Origin: Eutypa lata
Lineage: Eukaryota > Ascomycota > Sordariomycetes > Xylariales > Diatrypaceae
Direction of reading: 5' to 3'
DNA length: 64,000 nt
NCBI GenBank assembly: GCA_022661535.1
Contig: JAKULF010000014.1
Coordinates: 806,001 to 870,000 of the forward strand
Of the stretch, positions 40,978 to 52,788 are shown piece by piece. Position 1 is the stretch's first letter; each line of letters opens with the position of its first letter. The notes beneath the pieces are model-generated. The model was not told where the DNA came from. It did not search any database and worked only from the letters and a program-made list of their open reading frames with translations. The position numbers and the translations under genes are program-made.

Positions 40978-43900
40978 ATGGCTCCGAGGAAGACCACAAA
41001 GTTGAAGCCGACTAAATCAGTAGTGGAAGCGGAAAAGAGAGCGCTGAAAGGCCAAAATGAGAGTCAAGATAGTCAAGCTCTTTTCAACGTACTCGTGATG
41101 GACCATGGGATTGGCGTGGTAAGCTTCGTGAACAGGTGCTCCTAATGTACTAGTCAATTAAAATGATCAGCGATCGATCGGGCATCCGTTAGCCAATCAA
41201 GTACGTCGGCTAACAAAAATCTTTTAACTAACATTAAATGTAGACAAGCAGCTCTCCTCCACCCGAGGACAATCCCCCCTCTTCAGAAACAATAAAACAT
41301 TCGGCAACGAAAGGTATAAATAAACTACACCTCAATAACTAATACGAATTGTGTATACTAAAACTTGCAGCAGCGATTAGTTCGCGAATTATAGATCCGG
41401 TAGGTAACACAACATCTTTAGCCCGCAGATCTACAAGGATGGCACTGATCATATTTGCCCGCATCAGGACCTGGTCCCTGAAGTCGCGTCAAACGCGTCT
41501 GCGAATGACGCCACTGTTCAACCTAATGTTAAGAAATCTAGCTCTGGCCAGCAGCGACATTATCGACCAAAATACCAGTCGACACCTCATCATGCTCCTA
41601 CGGCCTCTCAATCTCCTAACCCTTTGATTAGGGAAGATGATTCACCGCAACTCCCGCCCACTGTACCCTTGAAACTAAAAATGGAGGATCTATCCGAGTC
41701 CCCAACCCAGTCGAACGAAGGTCGCAGCTATGACCAGTATAACACTCAGTCATCCCACGATGCCGGCTCCTACGACCACGGAACCCTCCATGACGATGAC
41801 ACGGGGGCCGTAAGATTTGACTTCAATAATACCCAACATTCTTTAGACGCCTCAGCCCCCGATAATTCAGATGAATTGCCTACGGTGTCTCGCATCGGCT
41901 CCCAAGAGCAACCAACATCTGGCTCTCGATCTATGCCTCCACCAGAGACGCCCGCTGTGTTGCCTAAGCCATTCCACTGGGCCACAAACGATGAGGTGAT
42001 TCGGCCTTCGCAATTGATTGGGCAAACGCAGTACACTTCAGCGGCTAAGAAAGCTAGCCCTACGTCTTCACGGCCATCTCCCAACATCTTCAACCACAAC
42101 ACACTGTCGCCGAATCCGATGATCTCATCACCTTTAAAAGATCGAGGCTTGCGAACTTCGCCCACTCATGACTACGTATCCAGTCCCGCATTCCCCGGCC
42201 ATTCTTTCGGGCCATCGGATGCGAAAGCACCTTCTCCTAGACAGAGCCAAGAAAATGGTGCGAATCAATTCAATAACCACGTAAGCCGGAGAGCTCCGGA
42301 GCCTCTTAGTGAATACCGGCCTATACGAGACAACGATACAGATCCAAGTGCGCTAGGAGACTTGTCAGAGCAAGAAGAGGAACAAGATTATGACTTGTAT
42401 GATACTGTCGAGGCAGAGGCGCGCCGTAGCCGCATCGCACAGCTGAAACGTACTAAAGCAGACATGTCACTCACCCCGGCCAGTCTATTGCGCTGTGCGA
42501 ACAATTCCGGCAATGTTGAAGTACCATCGACAGGTCGACCCAAATCAAGATCAAACCGAAATCAGCTCTTGGTCGAAGAGCAGTACATTGCCCAGTGCAA
42601 CGGAAAGATCGAGACGGAGGAGGAATCACAGGAAACGGTCGCTGACTCTCAAGACAGGCCAGCGCCTCTGACACGAAGTGAACCTGTAGATGCCACACGC
42701 GATGATAGCACTGGCGAGGTTCAAGAAGACGATGTTCCGGAGTCAAGTGTCTTAGCTCACAAAGATCCACTCGAAGTCACCGTTGATGGAATGCTAGGTT
42801 TAAGCGATCCACAGACGAGACCTAGCACAGCAAGAGGTAGTAAGGAGATGATACCGGAAACTAGCCCTCCTGGTCCCTCTGTACAACCCCCAAGGCTGAT
42901 CGGGGATATTTTGAACAACGGCTCTAGTGCCACGTCTGATAGTGCTATGATATCCATACCAGAACTTCCTAGCAGTGACCCCGGTTCCGTACAGCTGGGA
43001 GAGCAGCAAGATGGAGGCGGCCGTGGCAACCAGCTTCCGCCATTCCCGCCGAGCCGTAGCCAGCCTATAGGTCGATCGTCGCCATCAGTGGTGCCGGCCT
43101 CCACGCCACGGAATATCTCTCGGCGCTCGACTGGATTGAGGAAAGCCGCCACGCAAACCACCACGCTACTACCTTCAACAGAGCCTTCGTCAGAGGCGAG
43201 CTCTAAAACGTCGACACTAACAACTCTTTCTGTTACACCCAACGTTTCATCGAGTATAACACCGAACACTGAAAAAGTAGGTCGGCATGGTGTAGAAGAG
43301 GCTTTCCCATCTTCAGGCCCCGTATCATCTACACTACCGCCGTCAGGACGCGAATCATCACCAGCAGAAGCTAAGGTCCAAAGGCGAGGCCGACCTCCAC
43401 TTCCGAAGAAAACATATTCTAGTGTTAGCATCCCTAGCAACAGCTTTCGGTCCCGGACGCGTCAGAGCTCACGACATAGTTCTCTGTCCACTGATGAGCT
43501 GGCAAAGTCACCTTCGTCCTCGTTACCGGCGTCTACACGGCGAAGAGATCATAGCAAGATCTCAAACGCCCGTAGGTCTCTCAATACATCGACAACCAAC
43601 TCTCGCTTTTCGAGAAAGTCAAGTTTAAGGCACGGTATCTTCGACGGAATGGCATTTGCTATCTCTTTCCGAGGACGACAGACCAAGGAGAGCGTTGATC
43701 AGTATAACGAGAGGCTTAGCAAGGGCAAATCCATTGAACGTATGATCCGGGAAGAAGGCGGGCGGATACTTGAAAGTGGCTTTAATGAACTCTTCCAGTT
43801 CGATTCTCTTTCAATGGCCGCAACCCCTTCAATCCCGGTCATGTCGAGTTCTCTGCAGCTTATTTCCCAGGATGCTGGTTTTACAGCCCTCATCGCAGAT

Positions 43901-44521
43901 GGACATTCGCGTAAGGCGAAGTATATGCAGGCGCTTGCTCTTGGCCTCCCTTGTCTTGCTCCAAAATGGATCACAAGCTGCATAGCTAAGGGGGAGGTAG
44001 TTGACTGGTCCTCATACCTACTCTGCGCCGGTCAGAGTACACTACTAGGTGACGCTATTCGTTCACGCGATCTTCGTGCGTATGATGCTTCAACGGCCAT
44101 GCTAGTAGAAGTGATGGACCAACGGCCGAAATTACTTGAAGGGACTCAGATTCTTCTAGTCATGAAAAAGACTAAAAATGAGGATAAAAGACAGCCATAT
44201 GTATTCCTTGCGCAGGTACTTGGCGGGTCTCTGATACGTGCAAATACTCCTGAAGAAGCAAGGGCCATGCTGTTGGAGCGGGAGGGCCACGGTGAACCCT
44301 TTGACTGGGTCTACGTAGATGACCAAATGCCAAACATCGAAGAGGCGCTGTTCGGTCCGAAGACCGCTGGAGTAACTTCAAGAAAGCGAAAACGTCAAAG
44401 CGTAGGGAATGGCGAAGGAGATCATCCACCGAAGAGAATTAGAACTCTCAACGATGAACTGGTGATCCAAAGCCTGATCCTGGGACGTCTAATAGAGGAT
44501 GAAGAGATGGATGATACGTGA
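40978..44521 (+). CDS. crb2: Crb2/Rad9-type DNA damage checkpoint mediator with C-terminal BRCT, 1097 aa
   Basis: Four exons: 40978-41118, 41244-41313, 41371-41399 (29 nt) and 41468-44521. Introns are 125, 57 and 68 bp; intron 2 has ACTAATAC as branch point. The N-terminal 800 residues are disordered, Ser/Thr/Pro-rich and carry many SQ/TQ dipeptides, as expected for a target of ATM/ATR-type kinases. From about residue 803, IFDGMAFAISF opens a tandem BRCT region with GFTALIADGHSRKAKYMQAL, LGLPCLAPKWITSC, SSYLLCAGQSTLLGDAIRSR and EPFDWVYVDDQ. The protein ends in RKRKRQ, PPKRIRTL and the conserved LVIQSLILGRLIE. Crb2/Rad9/53BP1 proteins bind damaged chromatin and relay the signal to Chk1/Rad53-type kinases. 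I see no Tudor-like segment before the BRCT. Confidence 0.88.
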
Positions 44522-47454
44522 TCGCATTTTATGGCGTACAGGAAAGGGATGAATCATGTGGTTGCATCTGGGGCATCTGGCTCGAGGCATTTACGAATCG
44601 CTTACATTCTAGGCTTTTACTTTGCCTTCATAGGTGAAATATTAATAGATACCCATTAGCTATAGCTTCAGATACCATTTTCTATCAAATGGGAAACTGG
44701 CTTGACTATTGCAACGAATACATCACAACGTAAATACGTTTTTGCTCGTAAGCTGAATCTCTGAATGCACTCCCGGCAATGATTCTTACTAGACCGTAGA
44801 GTAGATCTCGGCCATGCTAATCATAATGTACTTGCGTATTAAGATATTGTGGTTCCTATTATTCTACGTTGCTAGTTGATAATGTTGAAACCACCTCGGA
44901 ACGCGAGCGAATTTGATCTAGGTGGCTTCCCCCATCTACCTTGTCATGGGTGTTCTAACTAAGCGAAGTCCGAAGTCTGCCGCCAAAGGAAGAAAGAGGG
45001 TTAGACGGAAATAGAGAGTTGAAGAAATCAAGTTTTCAAACAGTTTTGATAGCAAGTATTATTATTATTTTATCTACTCGGGAGAAGACGCTACAGCGGG
45101 ATCGAGAGGTAAGGCTCAGATCGGACAATAATGCGAATCCGTTAAGCATTTGAAGCGGAGGAGGATCGGGCGAGGGCTAAAACGAGAAGGCGAAAAGGGA
45201 AAGACTTGGAAGTAGTTTCGTGGGAGCAGCAAGAGCATTGGTACGTGGATATGCTTTATTTATTTATTTTAATAAAATCGTACGTTTAGGTACTCAACTA
45301 AAATAATTTCTAGCAAAGATTACAATCGAAAGGTTTTTGTTCGGGGGGAGAGGCATTTTCTTCAACTCTCTCCCAGCTACCGAAGCCATTGGAGTCGCCG
45401 GGACAGGGGGTGCTGTTACCGGAATTGGAAATCTGGATGGAAAACGTCGGGGGCAGGATGACGGAATGTCTACGTTGGCGCTAGAAAGCTAAGGTGGAGT
45501 CAGCGCGCGAGTCGTGACTGCTCTGCTCTGCTTCGGCGGGATTCATCATGGCATGGTCTACGACATCCGGCCGGAAAAAAAAAGAAGTGTCAACTAGGAG
45601 AGGAGGCTTCGTTTTTTTTATCAGGCGATTCTTGAGATTAGTTGCCTCGGACAGCATTCATACAGTGCAGTTTCACGGAATCTAGACCTAGCCTGCATAC
45701 TAGTGGCCATCAAGGTGGTCTTTCTTTAAGACGAGGAAACGAGTGCGAAAACGACAAAAAATAGTGCCATTTTTGTGAAGGTTATTTAGTTATTATCCGT
45801 TGTGCCGTAGGCTAGGTAGTTAGCTACGTTAGCTAGGTACTTACGGTAGCTAGAGGTGTACTCAAAGAGCGCTCTACTTTTGAAGTGATGGTCCCCACGA
45901 GGCGGCTCCTATAATTATGAATGGTTTTTTATACATGCATGAGAGAGAGCCTGCCTGTGGTGTTGTTGAGAAACAATTTCAGGCCTGGCCGCCAACGCCG
46001 CCAAGAGGGGCGGCATCATCAATGGCTTGATGTTGGATTCGGCAGCCTTACTTGTTGTGTGTAAGGGAGGAGCCTTCGCAGATTAAGCTAAGCATTACTG
46101 TGCCGCCGCCTCTCGATGAGCACAACGGACAGACACGCATTGAGATAGTTATGGAGGGAGGGCCTTTTTCTAATTAACTACATAACAGAGTCTCCCTCCC
46201 TAGCCTCCATTTATCCCGCAGAATAGAATGCAAGAAGGCTCGCTTGCCAATGGATAGATGGGATTGCGGTAGGATTCCATCAATAAAATTTTTCTTCTTT
46301 TCCTATCGCGAAATAACTGCTTCAAAGCAATTGCGCCGGTCTAACTAGGACAGTAGTTACCTAGAGGTGGTCGCCTTGCAGATTTTAGCGAAGCCAAGTG
46401 CGGGGACATAAATTGTGGCTTACTTTTTTTATGTAGGCGGCGGTCCGGGGGGTCGCAGTTCACAAGTAGGCAGGGGTGGTGGGAAGCCAAATGCAACCTC
46501 AATGCTTTTTTCCCCCCTTCCGCCAGGGAGAGTTGATCCGCTGATTCGGTATCTCTTGCACCAAGGGCACGGACATGATAAGCATCGAGGAGGTGCATGA
46601 GGACTACATATGTTCAGCTTGCTACTTGTCTGCTTGTATGAGCCCACCCTTGAGATTTGTGGGGTTGAATGCCCTTTGCATACATGTTGTAGCAGGCTGG
46701 CAGGCAGGTTATCGTCGATATTATTCATGATGTGCATCCTGTAGCTAAGCGCTGTCAATGTCTCATTAGGCAAGGAAGGGGAACAAACATGGTATTGAGA
46801 GATATATTGCACCTCTAATGTTTGTAACATGTAGTCAAACGGGACATCTATCTGGTTTCGGCCGTAACCACGGATAGCATGGCAAGACTATTTGTCTTAA
46901 TAAGATGTATTAAGCTATGATCTGTCAGGTTCCTTGCAGCAGCGGGTTGACCATGAAGCAGGTTTTAAAGGGAATCTCTCAGTCTCTCAAGGCTCAGAGA
47001 TCCTTAATTGCGATTGATATAGGCACTTAAATGCTCCCCTGACAAGCCCTAGCCAAGTTTTTTTTTAACCCCCAAAACCCATCAACAGCAATTGATGACG
47101 TGAATGATATTGAAATATTTCGTCATTCTAATATCAAAAGGGTCGGTGTAATAATATGTAGCAAGAGGGAATCATCGAAGGTCCCATTGCGGCACGGAAT
47201 TTTGCTATTGGAGCTAAAATCTAAAAACTGAAGCTATCCAGGCGGCTCCAAAAAGTGCCGACTGGGCCTTGTCTTGGAAGCCAAACTACCTAGGACTTGG
47301 TATTCTCAATTGGGAAGAGGCTGACTGCAAGTCTGCAACACCCCATTTTCTTTATCTCTGAACAATATCTTCGTGGGGGTTGGCAAGTTTGGCAAAGTAA
47401 GACGATTTAAGACCTCATGAGGTAGCACATGCAGCTGTCATTTAAGAATGTGTG
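44522..47454. other. Gene-free stretch before the first AT block
   Basis: About 2.9 kb without a supported gene. The region 45000-46500 has mixed GC-rich and AT-rich patches and many TAGGTA-type words (45811-45850). The minus frames at 46341-46830 lack protein character. Confidence 0.45.
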
Positions 47455-47823
47455 TACTTATTTAAAAGAAGTAAACTTACTTTTTAAATTTACTTATTTC
47501 TTAAATTTATAAATCTTTATATTTTAAAGTTATTTATATATTTTATTTTATAATAATTTAACGAAATAAATAAATAAAATTATTATTTTAATTTTTATTA
47601 AAAATATATATTTTTTATTATAATTTAATTAATTTTATTAATTTTTTTATAATTTTTTTTATAAATTTTTATTAATAATATTTAATAAATTATTTTATAA
47701 TTATTTAAGTTTTATATATTATTTAAGTTTTTAAAAAAATATTATTAAAATTTTTATAAATTATAATTTATTTTTAAAGTTTTTTAATTTTAAATTTTTT
47801 ATTTAATTTTTATTTATTATAAA

Positions 47824-47980
47824 TAAATAAAATTATTTTAAATAACTTTTAATTAAAAGTTTTTTTTTATTTTTTTAAATAAAATTTATATATTATAAAA
47901 AATAAATTTATTAATATTATTTAATTTTAAAAGTTAATTTATAATTTTTTAATTTTTTAAAAATATAAATTAAATTATAA
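47824..47980. repeat. Left arm of a long inverted repeat
   Basis: Pairs with 48088-48244 as reverse complement, with about four differences over 157 bp by eye; three of them are transitions. The spacer is about 107 bp and itself AT-only. Confidence 0.85.
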
Positions 47981-48087
47981 AATTATTTTTTAATAAAATA
48001 TAAAGTTTAATTTTTTAAAATATAAATAATTAAATTATTTTTTTAATTATTTTTAAATTTTAAAAAAAAAATTTATTATTTTTAAAA

Positions 48088-48244
48088 TTATAATTTAATT
48101 TATATTTTTAAAAAATTAAAAAGTTATAAATTAATTTTTAAAATTAAATAATATTAATAAATTTATTTTTTATAATATATAAATTTTATTTAAAAAAATA
48201 AAAAAAAAATTTTAATTAAAAATTATTTAAAATAATTTTATTTA
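48088..48244. repeat. Right arm of a long inverted repeat
   Basis: Reverse complement of 47824-47980. Identity runs through low-complexity and higher-complexity words alike (for example AAATTTATATATTATAAAAA), so it is not chance AT self-complementarity. Confidence 0.85.
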
Positions 48245-49430
48245 AAATTTATATAAATATTTTTATTATTAAAAGTTTTCGTTAAAATTTTATAATAAAT
48301 AACGAAAAGTTTTTATTTATTAATAAATATTAACGTAATATAAAAAATAAAACTTTATATTTTTTAATAATAATATTTTTTTAAAATTAAAAAAACTTTT
48401 ATATTAAATAATTATATAATATATAAAATATAAAAAAAAAAAATATTTTATTTTATTTTAAATATATTTATATATAAATTTAATTATAATATAAATAAAA
48501 TATTAATTTAAAATAAAATTTTTTTATTTATTAATTTTAAAAAACTTTATTTTAATTAAATATATTTAACGAAATTATATAAAAACTTTTTCGTTATTAT
48601 TTTATTTTAAATTTATTAATATAAACTTTTATTAAAAAAAATTTATTTTAAATTATTAATTTTAAATAATTTTTTTTTTAAATAATAATAAAAATAAATT
48701 ATTAATTAATAATAAAAATAACTTTAATAATAAATATTTATTTAATAATTTTTAAAATTTTATAAAATTTAATTTTTATTAATATAATATTTATAATTTT
48801 TTTATTTTTAAATTTATTTTTTTTAATATTTATTTTATTTATATTTATAAAATTATATTTTTTAATATTTTTTTTAAAAATATATTTTTTAATTATTATT
48901 AAAAATTATAAATAAAATTAAATAAAATTAAAAAAGCTTTTAAATATTTAAACGAAATTTATATTTTAATTTAAAATAATTTATAATAATTTATAAAACT
49001 TTTTATTTAATTTTTATTAAAGATTTTTAAATTATTATTTATATAATTAATTAATTTAATTATTTAATATATTTTAAATTTATAAAAAAACTTTTTATAA
49101 TTTTTTTTATAAAAATTTATTAATATAATTAATTCTTTTATTTAAAGTTTAAATTTTATTAATTTTAATAAATTAATTAATAAAATTAAGTTTTTTTTAA
49201 TTTTATATATAATATAAATATAAAAATATTTTATTTTATAATTATAATTTTTTAAAAATTATTTATTTTAATTTTAAAAATTATTAATATAATTAAAATT
49301 TTATAATTAATTATTATTATAATTTATAATTTTAAAAATAATATTATAATAAAGTTATTATAAAGTATTTAAATATAAAAGTAACGGTAAAATGATAATA
49401 TTTACGATTTAAAAAGTAAGTAAATTTATG

Positions 49431-52400
49431 AAGTGGGTCCACCCCCTTTAGATAGGTATTCATGTAACTTAAACCATCTGATTGCCCATTCAAAACAGAC
49501 CATAAGCAACCAACGTCTTTACGAGTTCGATCGCAAACTCGATGTGATTTTGACTGGTTGTTGGGAGGAGCCACGCGCGTATTCTCGGCCAGGCCGTTGA
49601 TCATTTCGTAATCGCGGGGATCTAAGCGCTGAAGTTTGGGGAAGAAACACCCCTGTCTGCCTTGTCTGCACTGTCTATCCTTCCCTTTATACTGCGTTGC
49701 TCCATCTAATACATCATACATTTTTTATACGAATCTCCTTGCCTACATACCTCTTCGCAGCATTAGGTCTTGTCTAATGCTAACGTCACAACGTTACACC
49801 AATGCTCACCGCGGTGAATGAACTGCTTTGTCAATCACATCGTATTAATTGGACCATTGATATCATTAATAAAGGTTGAGAGACGGCTCGTGGCAGTGCT
49901 TTTTACAAGGACAAGCTTCAGCGTGGGATCGTTAGTCTAGTTTTAAGTCGGAACCTTTTTTTTTTTTTTTCTAAAGCGGGAAAAGAAGCCGTTCACCGTT
50001 GTCTACTGCAACTGCAGACATCACATCACGGCTGGCTCGCATCAGCTTATTAGTAGATAGATAGCAACTCTTCCACTTGGCCCGAAGAAAGTCAAGGGCG
50101 GAATGTCGAAAGAGGGTTAGATAGATGCTGCAGTGGACCGGAGCACGGAATATCAGACTATTTATGTAGACAGGGCATTAGGGGAATCCCATCCTTATCA
50201 TTCGGCATTCCCATCCTGCCGTCACAACTTATCTCACAAATTAATCAATTAAGTCAAGACGGTCTGAATTGCAGGTCTTGCAGGTGAATGCAACACATCT
50301 CGGCTTATCATTCCGCCCCACTGCCCGAATCTTGGAAGCCGCCAGAATTTGAAGCATGCCAGTCAGGCCAGTCCAAAATATCAACCATACTTCGAGTTTC
50401 GTAGTATCTGTGTAGCGTAACTTATAAATTTAAGAGACCTACATACAAACATAGAAGTATGCATAGCAACGGATAGCATCACCGAGGACAAGCGTTCCAT
50501 AAGAGACAATAAATATAACGTCATCACGGCATATGATTAAGGATCAATGTGTGTTCCCGCACCAATCAACTGGTGGATACTTGGTACAACCGTAGGTTTC
50601 TCTCCATTCGGACGAAAGATGGCGCCAAGTGCTCCTTGCTATCTTTACTGTTACCATACATAACTCGTGAGCTTGTTTGTGTGTTCCGCGAACCTTGAAG
50701 TCTTGGACCCTTGGTCGACGAACCTCTTACCGGAACGGGATACCTACCTAGGAATGTCATCATCAACAATCAACCACAAGCATGCACAAGCTGACGGGAA
50801 TTACTTTTTGAATTGCCAACGGTGCCGTGAAATCCTGAAGAAGCATCCTGGCATCGAGATCTCTTGTAAGGTGCCAGTGGTGCCAGATAGCCGCGTTTCG
50901 ACCGGAGAACCCTGACTATTTACATCAGCGAGGCCGCCGGGGGTGAGACGCTGATTGGCTGAGCGCCTGGCAGTTCTTCGGTGTTGTGCATGGCGTTCAG
51001 CTAGTCAGATTCTCGTTACCTATCACCAGTCATCCAATCGCCTCTTCGCATTTCCTCTTGGGCGGTGGGCGACCTCTTCTTCCGTTCTTGCCTACGTAGT
51101 ACTAACATTTTGAGTGTGGGCCGTAAATTCGGGCGCTATCATTGTACACTACGCAATTAGTTCCTTAGCCTTTAGGTGAGTGAGCTGGTGAGTTGTATGT
51201 AACTTGCTCCTCATGGCAACGGCCGGCAAGAGACGAACTATAACCCATGTAGCTGCACTTCCAGTAGATAGAAAACAAGAACTATTTTCGAAGGTGTCGG
51301 CGAATTCCTTGCAAGCTACGTATGTATGTAGCTATTCTTCAAGTTTAAGATAAAAATAAAACGGAGGCTATCCCATCACTCGCGCATAGTTCATTCATAC
51401 ATCTTCTTCATACTCACACGCACTCTCACTCACACTTTTGTTCACTCGCCGAGGTTCATTGCTGACGGTCCACCGAAGTCAACTAAAGCTTAATAGTTAG
51501 TGGTTGACGTAACCGGTTTACCTACCGATAGGCAGTTTTTATGACAAACATCAGACGGACGATAATTATTGCTATTGCTGCTGTTTCAATTGACAAAAAG
51601 CGGCAGCCGTGCACTCATCCGATTAGCTGGCGGAATTTAACAATCACATTGATGAGTCTGACGGTGCCTGGTTGTCATTGAATGCAAGAAACCCCACCCA
51701 CCTTTGTTGCACCACCAAACAAATTCCAGCTCACCGGCACCCTCTCTGCACCACCAATACTTTTGTCATCACCGCAGCAGCTAGTTAAAAGCTTCGTGCC
51801 CTCTTACTACATAATCGGGTTCTTTTTGGGAGGCCGCTTTGTGACGCTCGTCACAACCTCGAGGAACAATCTTATTAGTAGCGTTGCCACGGTCCAACAT
51901 ACCTACCTACTTTTATGTATTACTCGCAACCTTGAAGCACAGTAATACACTACCTACATACCCACCAAAGTACCACCAGTCTAAGGTACATACATGGTTG
52001 GTATTGTACCGAATTCAGCTTTGTCTTACCAACAAATGACCGCACGTGCATCAATAGGAGCGCGCGTTTGAAAAAAAGAACAAACCAAGGCCTGCTTTCC
52101 TGTCTTGCCCGTCACCCTGCGTGATCCACCAACTTATCCACAGTCACAGCGGTCCATCTCCATGCAACGTTGACTCAGCTTTCCTCAAAAAGCAACTCAC
52201 AGCCACTTCCAAAATTCGATTAAATGATTGAGGGAGCAATTTTGGGAAGTCGTTTATCTATTAACCATATTCATAGGTGAAACAGCATTGACTTGACTCC
52301 TACATGTTTCGTTTTGTTTCGTTTTCGTTTTCTTCTTTCTTGCTTCCCCTTAGGAGACAAGACACATTTTTATTTAATATAATAGTTAGTTGAGTGAAGG

Positions 52401-52788
52401 AGGAAGAGTCGCAGTCGGGTACCAACCCACATAACTACCTACCTACATACATACATACATACATATACATACAGTCAGCCCGCCGTCTAGAACCAGCCGG
52501 AACCCGCCCTCATTACAATTCATTCGGCTATCTGCGATACCTTTACTTGGACGGTCCCCATCTTAATCCATCCTACACTGCTACCTTATCGACTTATTCT
52601 CACCCACCTACCCACCCACCAATCATCCCTTGAACAGTGCCAATCACAGCCTGATCAAAAGACAAAACCACAGCCATTCCGGGGAGCACCGATAGGCATC
52701 TAAGCGGACCAACACAAACAGAACATACCATAGCCAATACCTCGTGCGTTTGTCCAGACCTGATCCAAGGGGCAAGGGGGGTCAAAGT
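49431..52788. other. Gene-free stretch with a long upstream region
   Basis: No supported gene. From about 51360 to 52788 it carries pyrimidine-rich tracts (ACTCTCACTCACACTTTTG; TTTCGTTTTCGTTTTC) of the kind seen in fungal promoters and 5' UTRs, consistent with a long leader for the gene at 52789. A T homopolymer lies near 49956-49970. Confidence 0.45.
52444..52472. repeat. TACA microsatellite
   Basis: About seven tetranucleotide units with one interruption, in the presumed 5' leader region of the next gene. Confidence 0.85.

Larger units (their letters stand above)
47455..49430. mobile_element. RIP-degraded AT-rich element, about 2 kb
   Basis: From about 47455 to 49430 the sequence is almost pure A/T, with sharp edges to normal DNA. 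The rare C residues stand before G or T (ACG, CTTT) and the rare G residues follow A or C. By eye CpA and TpG are essentially absent between 47520 and 49380, which is the footprint of RIP (CpA to TpA on both strands). No ORF survives. Both edges carry the same 15-bp word in opposite orientation (47475-47489 and 49407-49421), and an internal 157-bp inverted repeat is present. The original element type cannot be read; the inverted edges favour a DNA transposon over an LTR element. Confidence 0.75.

Noticed and set aside
41400..41428. 29-bp intron option in the Crb2 gene
   Set aside because: Too short. The acceptor at 41467 gives a 68-bp intron in the same frame.
42757..43440. 227-codon minus-strand ORF inside the Crb2 gene
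   Set aside because: Antisense to a low-complexity Ser/Thr/Pro-rich coding region, which commonly leaves long open shadows.
47455..49430. Mitochondrial DNA insertion as source of the AT-rich block
   Set aside because: No mitochondrial gene words are seen, and the near absence of CpA/TpG with survival of CpG and CpT fits RIP better than plain AT bias.
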